Shown here one piece after another: positions 17,951-26,335 of a stretch of 64,000 nucleotides of DNA (position 1 is its first letter; each line of letters opens with the position of its first letter). Made by a program: the position numbers and the translations under genes. This DNA comes from Undibacterium sp. CCC3.4 (lineage in GTDB: Bacteria; Pseudomonadota; Gammaproteobacteria; Burkholderiales; Burkholderiaceae_D): NCBI RefSeq assembly GCF_034347425.1, contig NZ_CP133779.1:310001-374000 (forward strand). The letters run 5' to 3'. A model generated the notes under the pieces. That model was not told the origin of the DNA, searched no databases, and was given only the letters and a program-made list of their open reading frames with translations.

Positions 17951-18756
17951 ATCCACCACGCGCCCTGCTGGCTGAAGATGAGCCTATCCTGTCACAAATG
18001 CTGCAACTCTTGTTAGCGCAATTATGGCCACAATGTCAGTTGTGCAGCATCGTCGATAATGGTAACGCCGCGGTAGAACAAGCCTTGTTACTGCGCCCGG
18101 ATATGCTATTCCTCGATATCAAAATGCCGGGCCGCAGTGGCCTCGAGGTGGTGCGCGACTTGCTCGAAGAATGGCCTCTGGACAGCGCTTTTCCGCTGCT
18201 GGTATTTGTCACGGCCTATGATGAATTTGCCGTGCCAGCCTTTGACCAGGCAGCAGTCGACTATGTACTCAAACCGGTCAATGCGACACGACTGCAGCAA
18301 ACGGTCGAACGTCTCAAGCTGCGTTTGCAAGCGCGCGCAGCAGTGCAGCCACAACACGACGGCGAACTCGCGCGCGTGCTAGCGCAATTGCGCGATCTGG
18401 TGCCCGCTGCGCCCAGCATGCCGGCGCCAGAACGACTGCAAGTAATTCGTGCCGCCGTCGGTAACACGATACGCATGATACGGGTGGCCGATGTGCTGTA
18501 TTTCGAAGCCACCGATAAATATATCAATGTCGTCACGCGTGAACACTCGTCCTTGATACGCAGCAGTCTGCGCGAATTACTGCCACAATTGGATGGCGGG
18601 ATTTTTTGGCAAATCCATCGCAGCACCGTGGTCAACAGCTTGCACATCCACAGTGCGCACAAAGATGAAGCGGGAAAAATCACCCTGCTGCTGCGTGAAA
18701 GTACAGAAAAACTGCCGGTCAGCCGGATCTACGCCCACCTCTTTAAACAAATGTAA
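17947..18756 (+). CDS. LytTR-family response regulator
   Basis: The 269-residue regulator has an N-terminal receiver domain (acidic pocket LLAEDEP at 7-13, phospho-acceptor Asp57 in LFLDIKMPG, VTAYDEF and the conserved Lys in YVLKPV). A LytTR DNA-binding domain follows at about 165-265, shown by VLYFEATDKYINVVTREHS and IHRSTVVNSLHI. It resembles AlgR/YehT-type regulators. It is translated from the ATGA overlap with the sensor kinase gene. Its regulon is unknown; direct-repeat LytTR sites were not identified in the window. Confidence 0.94.
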   Translation: MNPPRALLAEDEPILSQMLQLLLAQLWPQCQLCSIVDNGNAAVEQALLLRPDMLFLDIKMPGRSGLEVVRDLLEEWPLDSAFPLLVFVTAYDEFAVPAFDQAAVDYVLKPVNATRLQQTVERLKLRLQARAAVQPQHDGELARVLAQLRDLVPAAPSMPAPERLQVIRAAVGNTIRMIRVADVLYFEATDKYINVVTREHSSLIRSSLRELLPQLDGGIFWQIHRSTVVNSLHIHSAHKDEAGKITLLLRESTEKLPVSRIYAHLFKQM

Positions 18757-18763
18757 ACCTGCT

Positions 18764-19243
18764 ATGTCTGATCTCACACAATTACGCTGGCAATTGGCCG
18801 ACTTCGATGCCCTCACCGCCTTGCAGTGGCATCACATTTATGCGGCGCGCTGCGCCGTGTTCATCCTCGAACAGAATTGTCCTTATCAAGATATCGACGG
18901 TAAAGATCCGCATTGCCGCCATCTGATTGCCTGGGATGGCGAGCAGGTCGCGGCCTATCTGCGTCTGGTGCCGGCCGGGCGCAGTTTTGCCGAAGTCTCG
19001 CTGGGTCGGGTGCTGAGCAGCGCGGCATGGCGCGGCAGCGGAATCGGTAAGGACTTGCTCGGCCGCGGTATCGCCGCGCTCCATGCAGCGCATCCGGGCA
19101 CGGCGATACGCATCGGTGCGCAAGCCTATTTGGAAAAATTTTACGCCAGCTTCGGCTTTGAAACCGTCTCGGCCACGTATCTGGAAGATGACATCGCCCA
19201 TATTGACATGCTGCTGCCAGCCGCACGCGACGGCGCTGCCTGA
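18764..19243 (+). CDS. elaA: ElaA-like GNAT acetyltransferase
   Basis: The 159-residue protein closely follows the ElaA pattern: LTALQWHHIYAARCAVFILE near 15-35, EQNCPYQDIDGKD, HLIAWDGEQVAAYLRL, and VLSSAAWRGSGIGKDLL, which holds the acetyl-CoA loop. It ends in AQAYLEKFYASFGFETVSATYLEDDIAHIDM. The acetyl acceptor of ElaA is not established. The start at 18764 comes eight bases after the response-regulator stop with no strong ribosome site, so it may depend on translation of the upstream gene. It is probably in the same transcript but not functionally tied to the two-component pair. Confidence 0.9.
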   Translation: MSDLTQLRWQLADFDALTALQWHHIYAARCAVFILEQNCPYQDIDGKDPHCRHLIAWDGEQVAAYLRLVPAGRSFAEVSLGRVLSSAAWRGSGIGKDLLGRGIAALHAAHPGTAIRIGAQAYLEKFYASFGFETVSATYLEDDIAHIDMLLPAARDGAA

Positions 19244-19316
19244 GCAGAAACCCGGCATTATCAGCCGATTTTCTACTATAATGCAGGTAAATCAATGACT
19301 TACTGAATTCTTTATT

Positions 19317-20189
19317 ATGCCGGCAGCAACTCTCTCTCGCGCTACTCCTTACGTTAATATTTCTGCTTACAAATTCATCAGCTTCGACGATACGGCCGAG
19401 CGACGCCCAGCCTTTCTGGCTAAGTGCAGCGAGCTCAATCTCAAGGGTACGATCTTGCTCACGCCCGAAGGCATCAATATGTTCTTGGCCGGTTTGCGCC
19501 ATGAAATCGATGCCTACATGGATTGGTTGCGCAGCGATGTGCGTTTCGCCGATATCGTGGCCAAGGAAAGTTTTTCCGAGCGCCAGCCGTTTACCAAGTT
19601 GCTGGTAAAAATCAAGGCCGAAATCATCACCATGCGCATGCCGCTGATTAAGCCGGAAGAAGGACGCGCGCCATTTGTTACTGCGCCTACCCTCAAACGC
19701 TGGCTTGATCAAGGTCATGATGATCAGGGTCGTGCCGTGGTGATGGTCGATACGCGCAATGATTTCGAAGTCGATGTCGGCAGTTTCGACAATACCATCG
19801 ATTACCGCATCAGCAAATTCACTGAATTCCCCGCCGTGATCGAGGCTAACCGTGAAGCGCTCAACGATAAAACCGTGGTCACTTTCTGCACCGGTGGCAT
19901 ACGTTGCGAAAAGGCCGCCATTCACATGCAAAACATCGGTTACGACAGCGTGTATCAGCTCGAAGGTGGGATTCTCAAGTATTTTGAAGAAGTCGGCGGG
20001 GCCCATTATCATGGCGACTGTTTCGTGTTCGATTACCGCACTGCCCTCAATCCGCAACTTGAAGCGACCGATACCAAGCAATGTTACGCCTGTCGTGCCG
20101 TGGTCACTCCACGCGAACAATTGTCGCCTTGGTATATCGCCGGCAAATCCTGCCCACACTGTATGAAAGCCTCATCGGCAGCGGCCTGA
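19317..20189 (+). CDS. trhO: tRNA uridine(34) hydroxylase (rhodanese-like, YceA family)
   Basis: TrhO hydroxylates uridine 34 of certain tRNAs using molecular oxygen, the first step to 5-carboxymethoxyuridine-type wobble bases. The 290-residue protein has the N-terminal acylphosphatase-like domain ([18 protein letters not shown] near 43-60) and the rhodanese domain ([18 protein letters not shown], active-site Cys in [13 protein letters not shown]). The Cys-rich C-terminus ([15 protein letters not shown]) is characteristic of the family. A TATAAT hexamer at 19277-19282 is 35 bases before the start, though its -35 is poor. A strong terminator follows at 20209-20244. Confidence 0.95.
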   Translation: MPAATLSRATPYVNISAYKFISFDDTAERRPAFLAKCSELNLKGTILLTPEGINMFLAGLRHEIDAYMDWLRSDVRFADIVAKESFSERQPFTKLLVKIKAEIITMRMPLIKPEEGRAPFVTAPTLKRWLDQGHDDQGRAVVMVDTRNDFEVDVGSFDNTIDYRISKFTEFPAVIEANREALNDKTVVTFCTGGIRCEKAAIHMQNIGYDSVYQLEGGILKYFEEVGGAHYHGDCFVFDYRTALNPQLEATDTKQCYACRAVVTPREQLSPWYIAGKSCPHCMKASSAAA

Positions 20190-20208
20190 AACGCGCTGTG
20201 CTGAGATC

Positions 20209-20244
20209 ACGCCATGCTGCCTCACACAGCATGGCGTTTTTTTT
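20209..20244 (+). terminator. Rho-independent terminator after trhO
   Basis: A perfect 11-base stem, ACGCCATGCTG at 20209-20219 and CAGCATGGCGT at 20228-20238, has an eight-base loop and is followed by a run of T to 20244. Confidence 0.9.
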
Positions 20245-20276
20245 CGTCGAAAAAATGCTCGCTACGAATTTGACAT

Positions 20277-20566
20277 CCTCCCCGCCCTGAAGAGGCTGTC
20301 GCAAAAGCCTGATGGACGTTTTTTAAACCTGAAACACCGCATACCTCGTCATTCCCGCATGCCGCAGCCTCGTCATTCCCGCATGCTTTTAGCGGGAACC
20401 CAGTGTCGTTTTCAGCGCTGAAAACACGATCATCTCTGGCATTTTTTTTAAGCACGAACGCCGCTGGGTTCCTGCCAAAAGCGCGCAGGAATGACGTGGC
20501 CACCAGTTAGGGTAATGACACCGACTCAATACCCTTTTGCGACAGCCTCTGAAGGCCGGGGTTTCC
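20277..20566 (+). repeat. IS200/IS605-type end hairpin, split by an inserted element
   Basis: The two halves CCTCCCCGCCC (20277-20287) and GGCCGGGGTTTCC (20554-20566) would form a GC-rich hairpin with a TGAA loop if the 258 bases between them and one TGAA were removed. Read on the minus strand the joined form ends GGGCGGGGAGGATGTCA, which resembles the right-end hairpin found after tnpB genes of IS200/IS605-group elements. No tnpA or tnpB is present, so this is a solo end or a relic. A related copy lies at 32413-32540. Confidence 0.65.
20292..20549. mobile_element. 258-bp miniature inverted-repeat element (MITE-like)
   Basis: Perfect 16-base terminal inverted repeats, GAGGCTGTCGCAAAAG at 20292-20307 and CTTTTGCGACAGCCTC at 20534-20549, are flanked by a direct TGAA on both sides (20288-20291 and 20550-20553), a likely 4-bp target duplication. 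There is no transposase gene inside. The interior is a second imperfect inverted repeat of about 33 bases: CGTCATTCCCGCATGC at 20372 onward is matched by GCGCAGGAATGACG ending near 20497. This resembles the ATTCCC…GGGAAT repeats common in betaproteobacteria. It must have been moved by a transposase encoded elsewhere. Confidence 0.8.
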
Positions 20567-20661
20567 AACCCTAGTCAGATTTTTGATAAATGTATTTGTG
20601 TTTTTTTGAATTTACTGGCATGTTACGTTTTTGTCTACTTCACAATGCATCGGAACTCAGC

Positions 20662-21087
20662 ATGTTTTCTCGTCTCACACACAGTTTGCTCATGAGCCTC
20701 ATCTTGGCGGCACTGCTGCCCACCGCACAGGCGGCGGATTGTCCGTCTTGCGCCGCCTCGGCTGGCTCGGAAAATGTCTCGGTCGGTGCCGGCATCGTGG
20801 TCTTGGGCAGTCTGTCGGTGGTGGCCGGTGGTGCCAGCCTTGTCGTCGACAGTGTGCAGCATCTGGCCGATGGCATGCTGGTAGTGCTCAAGGCCTCAGG
20901 CACAGCAGCGAGCACGACCATCAAACTATCCGGTCAAGGGATAGAGAAAGCGGCCCTCGTCAGCGGCGCAGTCATCGAAGTCAGCGCTACGGCCACCGGT
21001 TATCTGCTGATTGCCGCCGGCAAAGCGCTCGCCTTCATTCCCAATGAAGCCGGCAAAGCCTTGCTGCAGCATAGTAAAGCGCCATGA
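20662..21087 (+). CDS. Small exported protein of unknown function, partner of a DUF2145 gene
   Basis: The 141-residue protein has a signal peptide (MFSRLTHSLLMSLILAALLPTAQA, cleavage before ADC). A CPSC motif follows immediately after cleavage, then a Gly/Ala/Ser/Val-rich chain with two hydrophobic stretches near 42-62 and 108-128. No family is recognised. The start at 20662 gives a normal signal peptide and has GGAA upstream; the longer open frame from 20590 adds 24 residues with no support. Its stop overlaps the DUF2145 start (ATGA), so the two products are made together and both enter the periplasm. The Cys pair at the mature N-terminus could bind a metal or form a disulfide. Confidence 0.7.
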   Translation: MFSRLTHSLLMSLILAALLPTAQAADCPSCAASAGSENVSVGAGIVVLGSLSVVAGGASLVVDSVQHLADGMLVVLKASGTAASTTIKLSGQGIEKAALVSGAVIEVSATATGYLLIAAGKALAFIPNEAGKALLQHSKAP

Positions 21088-21872
21088 TGCGGCGTTTTTG
21101 CCGCACACTCGTGCTGCTGTGGCTATGCCAGAGCGGTTTGGCGCAGGCCGGCCGCGCCTGTGATAGTCCGCCCCAAGATGCGCGCAAAATCATGCAGGCA
21201 CTCGAGTTCGCGCAAAAAACCAGCCAGCGGCTCGATGCCAGTCAAGCCGAGTTGGTGCTGCTGGCGCGGGTAGGGCAAGATTTATCGGCCTACCATGTGC
21301 GCTATTCGCATCTGGCATTCGCCCGCAAACAGCAGGATGGACGCTGGTTGATTACGCACGAATTGAACCAATGCGGCACTGCCGCCTCAGATTTGTTCAA
21401 TGAGGGTGTGGGGAATTTTTTTCTCGACGATGTGTTCGCCTATGAAGCGCTGATTCTGATCCCGCCACCGGCCCTGCAACAGCAAATCGCGCAAGCTCTC
21501 AGCAATGGCAACGCCCGCCGGCTGCACGACCCGCATTACAATATGCTGGCCTATCCGTTCGCCGCTGACTATCAAAATTCTAACCAATGGATACTCGAAG
21601 TACTGGCCGCCGCCAGCGCCAGCGATCTGCATATTAATCGACGCGATATGGCGCAGGCTTGGCTCAAAGCAGCCGGCTATACGCCCGACACGCTGCACAT
21701 CGACGCCGCCACGCGGCTCGGTGCGCGTTTGTTTCGTGCCAATATCAGTTTCGCCGACCAACCCTTCAATCGTCGCATGGCCGGACAAATTGATACGGTG
21801 ACGGTGGAATCGATACAGCGTTTTCTGCTCGCGCGCGAACCGGCGACGCAGAAAATCGTGCTCAATCAGTAG
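21084..21872 (+). CDS. DUF2145 family exported protein
   Basis: The 262-residue protein has a signal peptide (hydrophobic residues about 8-22, cleavage near AQAG). The conserved body is known only as DUF2145: ELVLLARVGQDLSAYHVRYSHLAF near 56-79, WLITHELNQCGTAASDLFNEGVGNFFLDD near 92-120 and HDPHYNMLAYPFAADYQNSNQWILEVL near 148-174. The His/Asn/Cys pattern looks like a papain-like or NlpC-like fold, but I have not shown this. It is coupled to the upstream small exported protein by an ATGA overlap. Confidence 0.75.
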   Translation: MMRRFCRTLVLLWLCQSGLAQAGRACDSPPQDARKIMQALEFAQKTSQRLDASQAELVLLARVGQDLSAYHVRYSHLAFARKQQDGRWLITHELNQCGTAASDLFNEGVGNFFLDDVFAYEALILIPPPALQQQIAQALSNGNARRLHDPHYNMLAYPFAADYQNSNQWILEVLAAASASDLHINRRDMAQAWLKAAGYTPDTLHIDAATRLGARLFRANISFADQPFNRRMAGQIDTVTVESIQRFLLAREPATQKIVLNQ

Positions 21873-21928
21873 TGCAACTGCGCCTGCTGAGGGACGCTGC
21901 CGTTCCGGTCGCAGGCGCGAATGCGCGA

Positions 21929-22498
21929 TCAGCGCAGTTTTTTCGCCACTTCGGCAATCCGTTGGCCAAATAATTTCGCTGTTTCCAAATCGCCCGGCAA
22001 AGGTCCTTCTTGCGGCGACGCATCGGATGGCGACTGCGTCATCAAACCGCTGAAGCTACCCAAATAATTGATGTCGTTGCGTTGCGCTGCTTTGCTGTTC
22101 GCTGGCATCAGACCAGTGCCGACCCAAATCATCGAATGCTGCTGCGATAAGGTAAACAAAGTTTGCAAGGTAGCCAGCTTATCGCCATTCATGCTGGCGG
22201 AATTGGTGAAGCCGGCGGCGATTTTATCTTTCCATACTTGGCTATACCATGGCTTGGAACTGGCATCGGCAAATTTCTTGAACTGCCACGATACGGTACC
22301 CATGTAAGTCGGCGAACCGAAGACGATGGCATCGGCAGCAGCCAGACTGGCCCATTGCGCTTCAGTGATATTGCCTTCGGCATCGATGGCGATCAATTCG
22401 CTGCTGGCGCCGGTGGCGCTGGCACCGCTCTGTACTGCTTGGGCGGTTTGAGTAGTGTGGCCGTAGCCGGAATGGTACACAATTGCTACTGTTGTCAT
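21929..22498 (-). CDS. Flavodoxin-like NAD(P)H-dependent oxidoreductase (WrbA-like)
   Basis: The 189-residue protein has the flavodoxin fold start VAIVYHSGYGHTTQTAQAV, whose loop binds FMN phosphate, then ADAIVFGSPTYMGTVSWQFKKF near 72-93 and a late HSMIWVGTGL segment. This is the WrbA/FMN reductase pattern, so quinone or other two-electron reduction is likely. Two ATG codons are adjacent (22501 and 22498); I choose 22498 because GGGAG then sits six bases away. It is followed upstream by a pirin gene on the same strand, a common pairing in stress-related redox operons. Confidence 0.85.
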   Translation of the reverse strand: MTTVAIVYHSGYGHTTQTAQAVQSGASATGASSELIAIDAEGNITEAQWASLAAADAIVFGSPTYMGTVSWQFKKFADASSKPWYSQVWKDKIAAGFTNSASMNGDKLATLQTLFTLSQQHSMIWVGTGLMPANSKAAQRNDINYLGSFSGLMTQSPSDASPQEGPLPGDLETAKLFGQRIAEVAKKLR

Positions 22499-22542
22499 CA
22501 TTTGCTCCCTGTTTCGTTGGTGAGATAAAGAAAAAACCGCGC

Positions 22543-23244
22543 TTACGTCGGCAAATCAAAGACCAGTACTTCGGCCTCGTGTCCTGCTGAAATCTGTAAC
22601 AAACTCTCGTCTTGCAATTTCAAGGCGTCGCCTTCTTTGAGCGCGATACCGTTTACGGTCAAGCTGCCGCGTGCCAAGTGCACATACGTCAAGCGCTCTG
22701 CTGCCAAGGCCAATTCGGTCGTTTGCACGCCATCGAACAAGCCTATGTACAGGCGCGCATCCTGACGGATTGCGATAGAATCAGCACTGCCATCTGGGGA
22801 AACGACCAGGCACAGACGACCATCTTTATCGGCGCGGCTGAAGATTTGTTCTTGATAGCGCGGCGGCTGGCCCAGCACATTCGGTTGTATCCAGATTTGC
22901 AGCAACCGGGTAGGCGTGGCCGCATCGGGATTGAACTCAGAGTGCCGCACACCGGTGCCGGCACTCATGTATTGCACATTCCCGGGGTGTATCGTGCTGC
23001 CATTGTCCATGCTATCTTTATGAGCAATCGCGCCTTCGAGCACATAGGTGATGATTTCCATATCTTTGTGCGGATGCGTGCCGAAGCCCATGCCGGGAGC
23101 GATCCAATCATCATTGATGACACGCAGCGGACCGAAACCCATGTGGGCAGGATCATAATATTCGGCGAAAGAAAAACTGTGCTTGGACTTGAGCCAGCCA
23201 TGTTCGGCATAACCACGTTGACCGGCAGCTCTGAGTGTAATCAT
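22543..23244 (-). CDS. Pirin family protein (YhhW-like bicupin)
   Basis: The 233-residue bicupin has the pirin N-terminal domain with metal ligands in GFGTHPHKDMEIITYVLEG (residues about 53-71) and GTGVRHSEFN near 96-105. A second cupin half contains LTYVHLARGSLTVNGIAL. YhhW-type pirins show quercetin dioxygenase activity, and other pirins act as transcription cofactors, so the role is not settled. The gene lies 44 bases upstream of the flavodoxin-like gene and is divergent from a LysR regulator (113-base gap), which probably controls it. Confidence 0.92.
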   Translation of the reverse strand: MITLRAAGQRGYAEHGWLKSKHSFSFAEYYDPAHMGFGPLRVINDDWIAPGMGFGTHPHKDMEIITYVLEGAIAHKDSMDNGSTIHPGNVQYMSAGTGVRHSEFNPDAATPTRLLQIWIQPNVLGQPPRYQEQIFSRADKDGRLCLVVSPDGSADSIAIRQDARLYIGLFDGVQTTELALAAERLTYVHLARGSLTVNGIALKEGDALKLQDESLLQISAGHEAEVLVFDLPT

Positions 23245-23357
23245 CTGATTCTCCTGAAATCACGTTAATTTGATGCTATGGATCACACTATAGACCAGCA
23301 GCAAGAAGCCGATAAGAGTAAAATTTCCTATATATCATTCAAATTTTTTCAACAACA

Positions 23358-24275
23358 ATGAACCTGACGCTCGAAGCCCTGCAAATTCTCGATGCGATTG
23401 AGCGCAAAGGCAGCTTTGCCGCCGCCGCTGCCGCCCTCGATAAAGTTCCATCGGCGATCACTTACAGCATCCGTAAGCTGGAGGAAGATCTTGATGTGCT
23501 GCTGTATGACCGACGCGGCCACCGTGCCAAACTCACGATTGCCGGGCAAGAGTTGTTGCTGCAGGGACGGCACTTGCTGAACGCCGCACAAGAGTTGGAA
23601 AACCGCGTGAAACGCGCCGCCAGCGGTTGGGAAGCCGAGCTGCGCATCGTCCTCGATGGTGTGATTGCCTTCGATGATTTACTGCCATTGATCAAAGAAT
23701 TTGAACAACAAGCTTGCGGCACGCGCTTACGCATCTCTCAAGAGATTTTATCGGGTGTGTGGGAAAGCATGGTCTCGGGCCGTGCCGATTTAGCCATCGG
23801 TGCCGCCTTTGATGGCCCGGAGGCGATCCGCACCCAAGGAGAATTTCACACCCGCGTACTCGGCAGCATCGATTGGGTGTTCGCGGTGGCCCCCCAACAT
23901 CCGCTCGCGCATGCCAGCGAACCGCTGACGCATGAAATGATTCAAACCCACAGGGCGATTGCGGTCGGGGATACCGGTCTGGACTTGCCGAGCATGACGG
24001 CCGGCTTGTTGCGTGGCCAAGATACCCTGACCGTACCCTCGATTGCGGCGAAATTATCGGCGCAATTGGCCGGCCTCGGTTGTGGCCACTTGCCACGTCG
24101 TTTGGCCCTGCCGCATTTGAACAACGGTAGTTTGGTAGAGAAACAAACCGAGGGCCACCGGCTGATCGGCAGCAATCGCATCGTCTGGCGTAGCTCGAAC
24201 AGAGGTAAGGCCTTGCACTGGTTTTTACAGAAGCTGCAAGACCCGGTCGTGCAACGTATGCTATTAGGAAATTAA
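23358..24275 (+). CDS. LysR-family transcriptional regulator
   Basis: The 305-residue protein has an N-terminal winged helix (ALQILDAIERKGSFAAAAAALDKVPSAIT near 6-34) and a LysR substrate-binding domain from about residue 90 (ELRIVLDGVIAFDDLLPLI, then DLAIGAAFDGPE). The context suggests that it regulates the divergent pirin/flavodoxin operon; the inducer is unknown. There is no visible ribosome site before ATG 23358 (only AACAACA), so translation may be weak or leaderless. It runs into gluQ, which starts four bases after its stop. Confidence 0.92.
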   Translation: MNLTLEALQILDAIERKGSFAAAAAALDKVPSAITYSIRKLEEDLDVLLYDRRGHRAKLTIAGQELLLQGRHLLNAAQELENRVKRAASGWEAELRIVLDGVIAFDDLLPLIKEFEQQACGTRLRISQEILSGVWESMVSGRADLAIGAAFDGPEAIRTQGEFHTRVLGSIDWVFAVAPQHPLAHASEPLTHEMIQTHRAIAVGDTGLDLPSMTAGLLRGQDTLTVPSIAAKLSAQLAGLGCGHLPRRLALPHLNNGSLVEKQTEGHRLIGSNRIVWRSSNRGKALHWFLQKLQDPVVQRMLLGN

Positions 24276-24279
24276 CAGC

Positions 24280-25167
24280 ATGCGCCCGCCTTATCTCGGA
24301 CGCTTCGCGCCCTCGCCGACCGGACCATTGCACATGGGCTCATTGGTTGCCGCCATGGCCAGTTATCTCGATGCCCGCGCCCACCAAGGACAATGGCTGA
24401 TACGCATAGAAGATTTGGACATCGATCGCCAGGTAGCCGGTGCCGACACACATATTCTACAGTCGCTGCAACGCTGCGGCATGCTCAGCCATGCCGCAGT
24501 CACTTGGCAGAGTCAGCGCCAAGCGCTGTATCAAGCGGCCTTCGATCAACTTGGCAGCTTGGTGTATCCCTGCGCCTGCTCACGCAAGGAAATTGCCGAC
24601 TCTCAAAGGCACAGCGCGGCGGCGGCCTTGCCGGTGTACCCTGGCACTTGTCGCAATGGCTTGGCAACTGGGAAGCGTGCACGCTCCTGGCGCTTGCGCG
24701 TGCCGCCACAGCCTGCGGCCATCATCAGTTTCGATGACTCTTGGTATGGCAAAAAAATTCAGGATCTGAGCCATCAAACCGGTGACTTCATATTGCGCCG
24801 CGGCGATGGATTCTGGGCTTATCAACTGGCGGTCGTCGTTGATGATGGCGCGCAAGGCATCACCGATGTGGTGCGTGGTGCCGACTTGATCGATTCGACC
24901 GCACGGCAAATTTATCTGCAACAGTTGTTACAATTGCCGCAGCCGCGCTATCTGCACGTGCCGGTCGTGTGCAATGAGCAAGGAGAAAAATTGTCGAAGC
25001 AAACCGGCGCGCTGGGCTTCGATCGCGGTGATAATGATTTGCTGCAAGAAGCCTTGCTGCCTGCCGCACGCCATCTGGGCTTGTTACTGCCCGGCAGCGC
25101 GACGGATATCGGCCATTTTTGGGAACAGGCCTGCGCTGCGTGGCAGAAAAAATTTGCGATAGAATAG
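24280..25167 (+). CDS. gluQ: Glutamyl-Q tRNA(Asp) synthetase
   Basis: GluQRS glutamylates the queuosine at position 34 of tRNA-Asp. The 295-residue protein matches the truncated class I synthetase type: the HIGH-like GRFAPSPTGPLHMGSLVAA at 7-25, IRIEDLD at 42-48, zinc ligands CACSRKE near 98-104 with a later YPGTC, and the KMSKS-like KLSKQTGALGF near 238-248. It lacks the anticodon-binding domain of GltX, as expected. The gene begins four bases after the LysR stop. Confidence 0.95.
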   Translation: MRPPYLGRFAPSPTGPLHMGSLVAAMASYLDARAHQGQWLIRIEDLDIDRQVAGADTHILQSLQRCGMLSHAAVTWQSQRQALYQAAFDQLGSLVYPCACSRKEIADSQRHSAAAALPVYPGTCRNGLATGKRARSWRLRVPPQPAAIISFDDSWYGKKIQDLSHQTGDFILRRGDGFWAYQLAVVVDDGAQGITDVVRGADLIDSTARQIYLQQLLQLPQPRYLHVPVVCNEQGEKLSKQTGALGFDRGDNDLLQEALLPAARHLGLLLPGSATDIGHFWEQACAAWQKKFAIE

Positions 25168-25174
25168 AAATCTG

Positions 25175-25639
25175 ATGAAAACAATCAATCAAATCCGCCT
25201 CGCAGTATTGGCTTTTATGTGCCTAGCGATGCTCGCAGCCACCCCTTGGGCACTGTATTATTACGGCTTGCGCGAACTCGGCGGCACGCCTGATTTAGCA
25301 GCAGTATCCATCGACCGTATGCAGCAGCAAGCGCTGTGGGCAGCCGCTGGTTGCGCAGGCGAACCGTTACTCGAAGTACTCGATCCCTTCTCCTACCTGC
25401 TGGCCGCCGCGACGCTCGAAGCACCGCCGCCTTCGAGCATCTTTGCCTGGCGTATCGCTTCCGCCTACCAACATGGCCACCTGCAACACACCGGCATGCT
25501 GTGGCGACAGTTATCGGGCACCGCCTTGACGATCTGGATCACGCGACACTGGACCATGGAGCAAATACTTTCCAAGGTAGCGCAAGCCGATCAGGCGCGT
25601 GCACCAGCCATTGCACTACAGCGGCAAACGGTGGAATAA
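25175..25639 (+). CDS. Hypothetical membrane-anchored protein
   Basis: The 154-residue protein starts seven bases after the gluQ stop. It has one N-terminal transmembrane segment (residues about 9-31) followed by a mainly extracytoplasmic domain. That domain contains Cys60 in AAAGCAGEPLLEVLDPFSYLL and SIFAWRIASAYQHGHLQHTGMLWRQLSGTALTIWITRHW. The end looks like a compact alpha-helical domain, but I recognise no family. Its last 24 bases overlap the convergent argO gene, so the exact 3' extent is unusual, though the frame is open and well positioned. Confidence 0.65.
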   Translation: MKTINQIRLAVLAFMCLAMLAATPWALYYYGLRELGGTPDLAAVSIDRMQQQALWAAAGCAGEPLLEVLDPFSYLLAAATLEAPPPSSIFAWRIASAYQHGHLQHTGMLWRQLSGTALTIWITRHWTMEQILSKVAQADQARAPAIALQRQTVE

Positions 25640-26233
25640 GAGATTGAGTGCCAAGCCCCACATCAGCACAGCCACACCAACATCGAGAATTTGCCAAGCA
25701 CGCGGGAGCGCGAACAGTGGAGCTAACCAGCGGGCACCGAAACCCAAGGCCAGAAACCACACGACGGCATTACAGATGGCCCCCGCAGCAAACCAGTATT
25801 GACCAAGCAACCCTTGCTGTGCAGCTACAGCACCGAGCAAGATGACGGTATCGAGATACACATGCGGGTTGAGCAAGGTAACGGCCAACACCGCTAAACT
25901 GGCCGTGCGTCGATCAAGCTTGAGGCCGCGCGGGTCGGCACGCAGCGTTTGTGCCTGCCATGCGGCCCGCCAAGCGCGCCAACCATACCAAGTAAGAAAG
26001 GCCGCACCACCAAAGCGGGCCGCATCGAGTGCGGCCGGATGCCGGCTGATCAGACTGCCCATGCCAGCCACGCCGAATAAGATCAAGACCGCTTCGCAGA
26101 GTATGCAGATCAATACGGTCAAACCGACGTGCTCACGCCGAATGCCGATGCGCAACACGTGGGCATTTTGTGAGCCTATGGAAAGGATTAATCCTGCGCT
26201 CAAACTCATGCCCTTGAAAAAAAATAGCCACAT
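25616..26233 (-). CDS. argO: LysE/ArgO family amino acid exporter
   Basis: The 205-residue inner membrane protein has five to six hydrophobic helices. It shows the LysE-family features GLILSIGSQNAHVLRIGIRREH near 14-35 and LAVTLLNPHVYLDTVILLGAV near 116-136, close to the ArgO consensus. It exports arginine (and probably toxic analogues). It is divergent from an ArgP-like LysR gene, the known activator of argO, with a 102-base intergenic region. Its 3' end overlaps the convergent hypothetical gene by 24 bases. Confidence 0.9.
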   Translation of the reverse strand: MWLFFFKGMSLSAGLILSIGSQNAHVLRIGIRREHVGLTVLICILCEAVLILFGVAGMGSLISRHPAALDAARFGGAAFLTWYGWRAWRAAWQAQTLRADPRGLKLDRRTASLAVLAVTLLNPHVYLDTVILLGAVAAQQGLLGQYWFAAGAICNAVVWFLALGFGARWLAPLFALPRAWQILDVGVAVLMWGLALNLLFHRLPL

Positions 26234-26335
26234 AAAAAAACTTTCTGGTGAGAATGGAAGACAGATTGTGCTTTTTAAAAGTGAGAAGTTAAAGTAAATT
26301 TAAAATATTTCCGATTTCATTAAAATTTCTTAATC

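Noticed and set aside
19254..19282. Promoter with TATAAT before trhO
   Set aside because: The -10 is good but no -35 stands at the right distance, so it is only mentioned under trhO.
18861..20159. 432-codon frame opposite elaA and trhO
   Set aside because: Runs across two real genes and their gap; no start signal and no motif.
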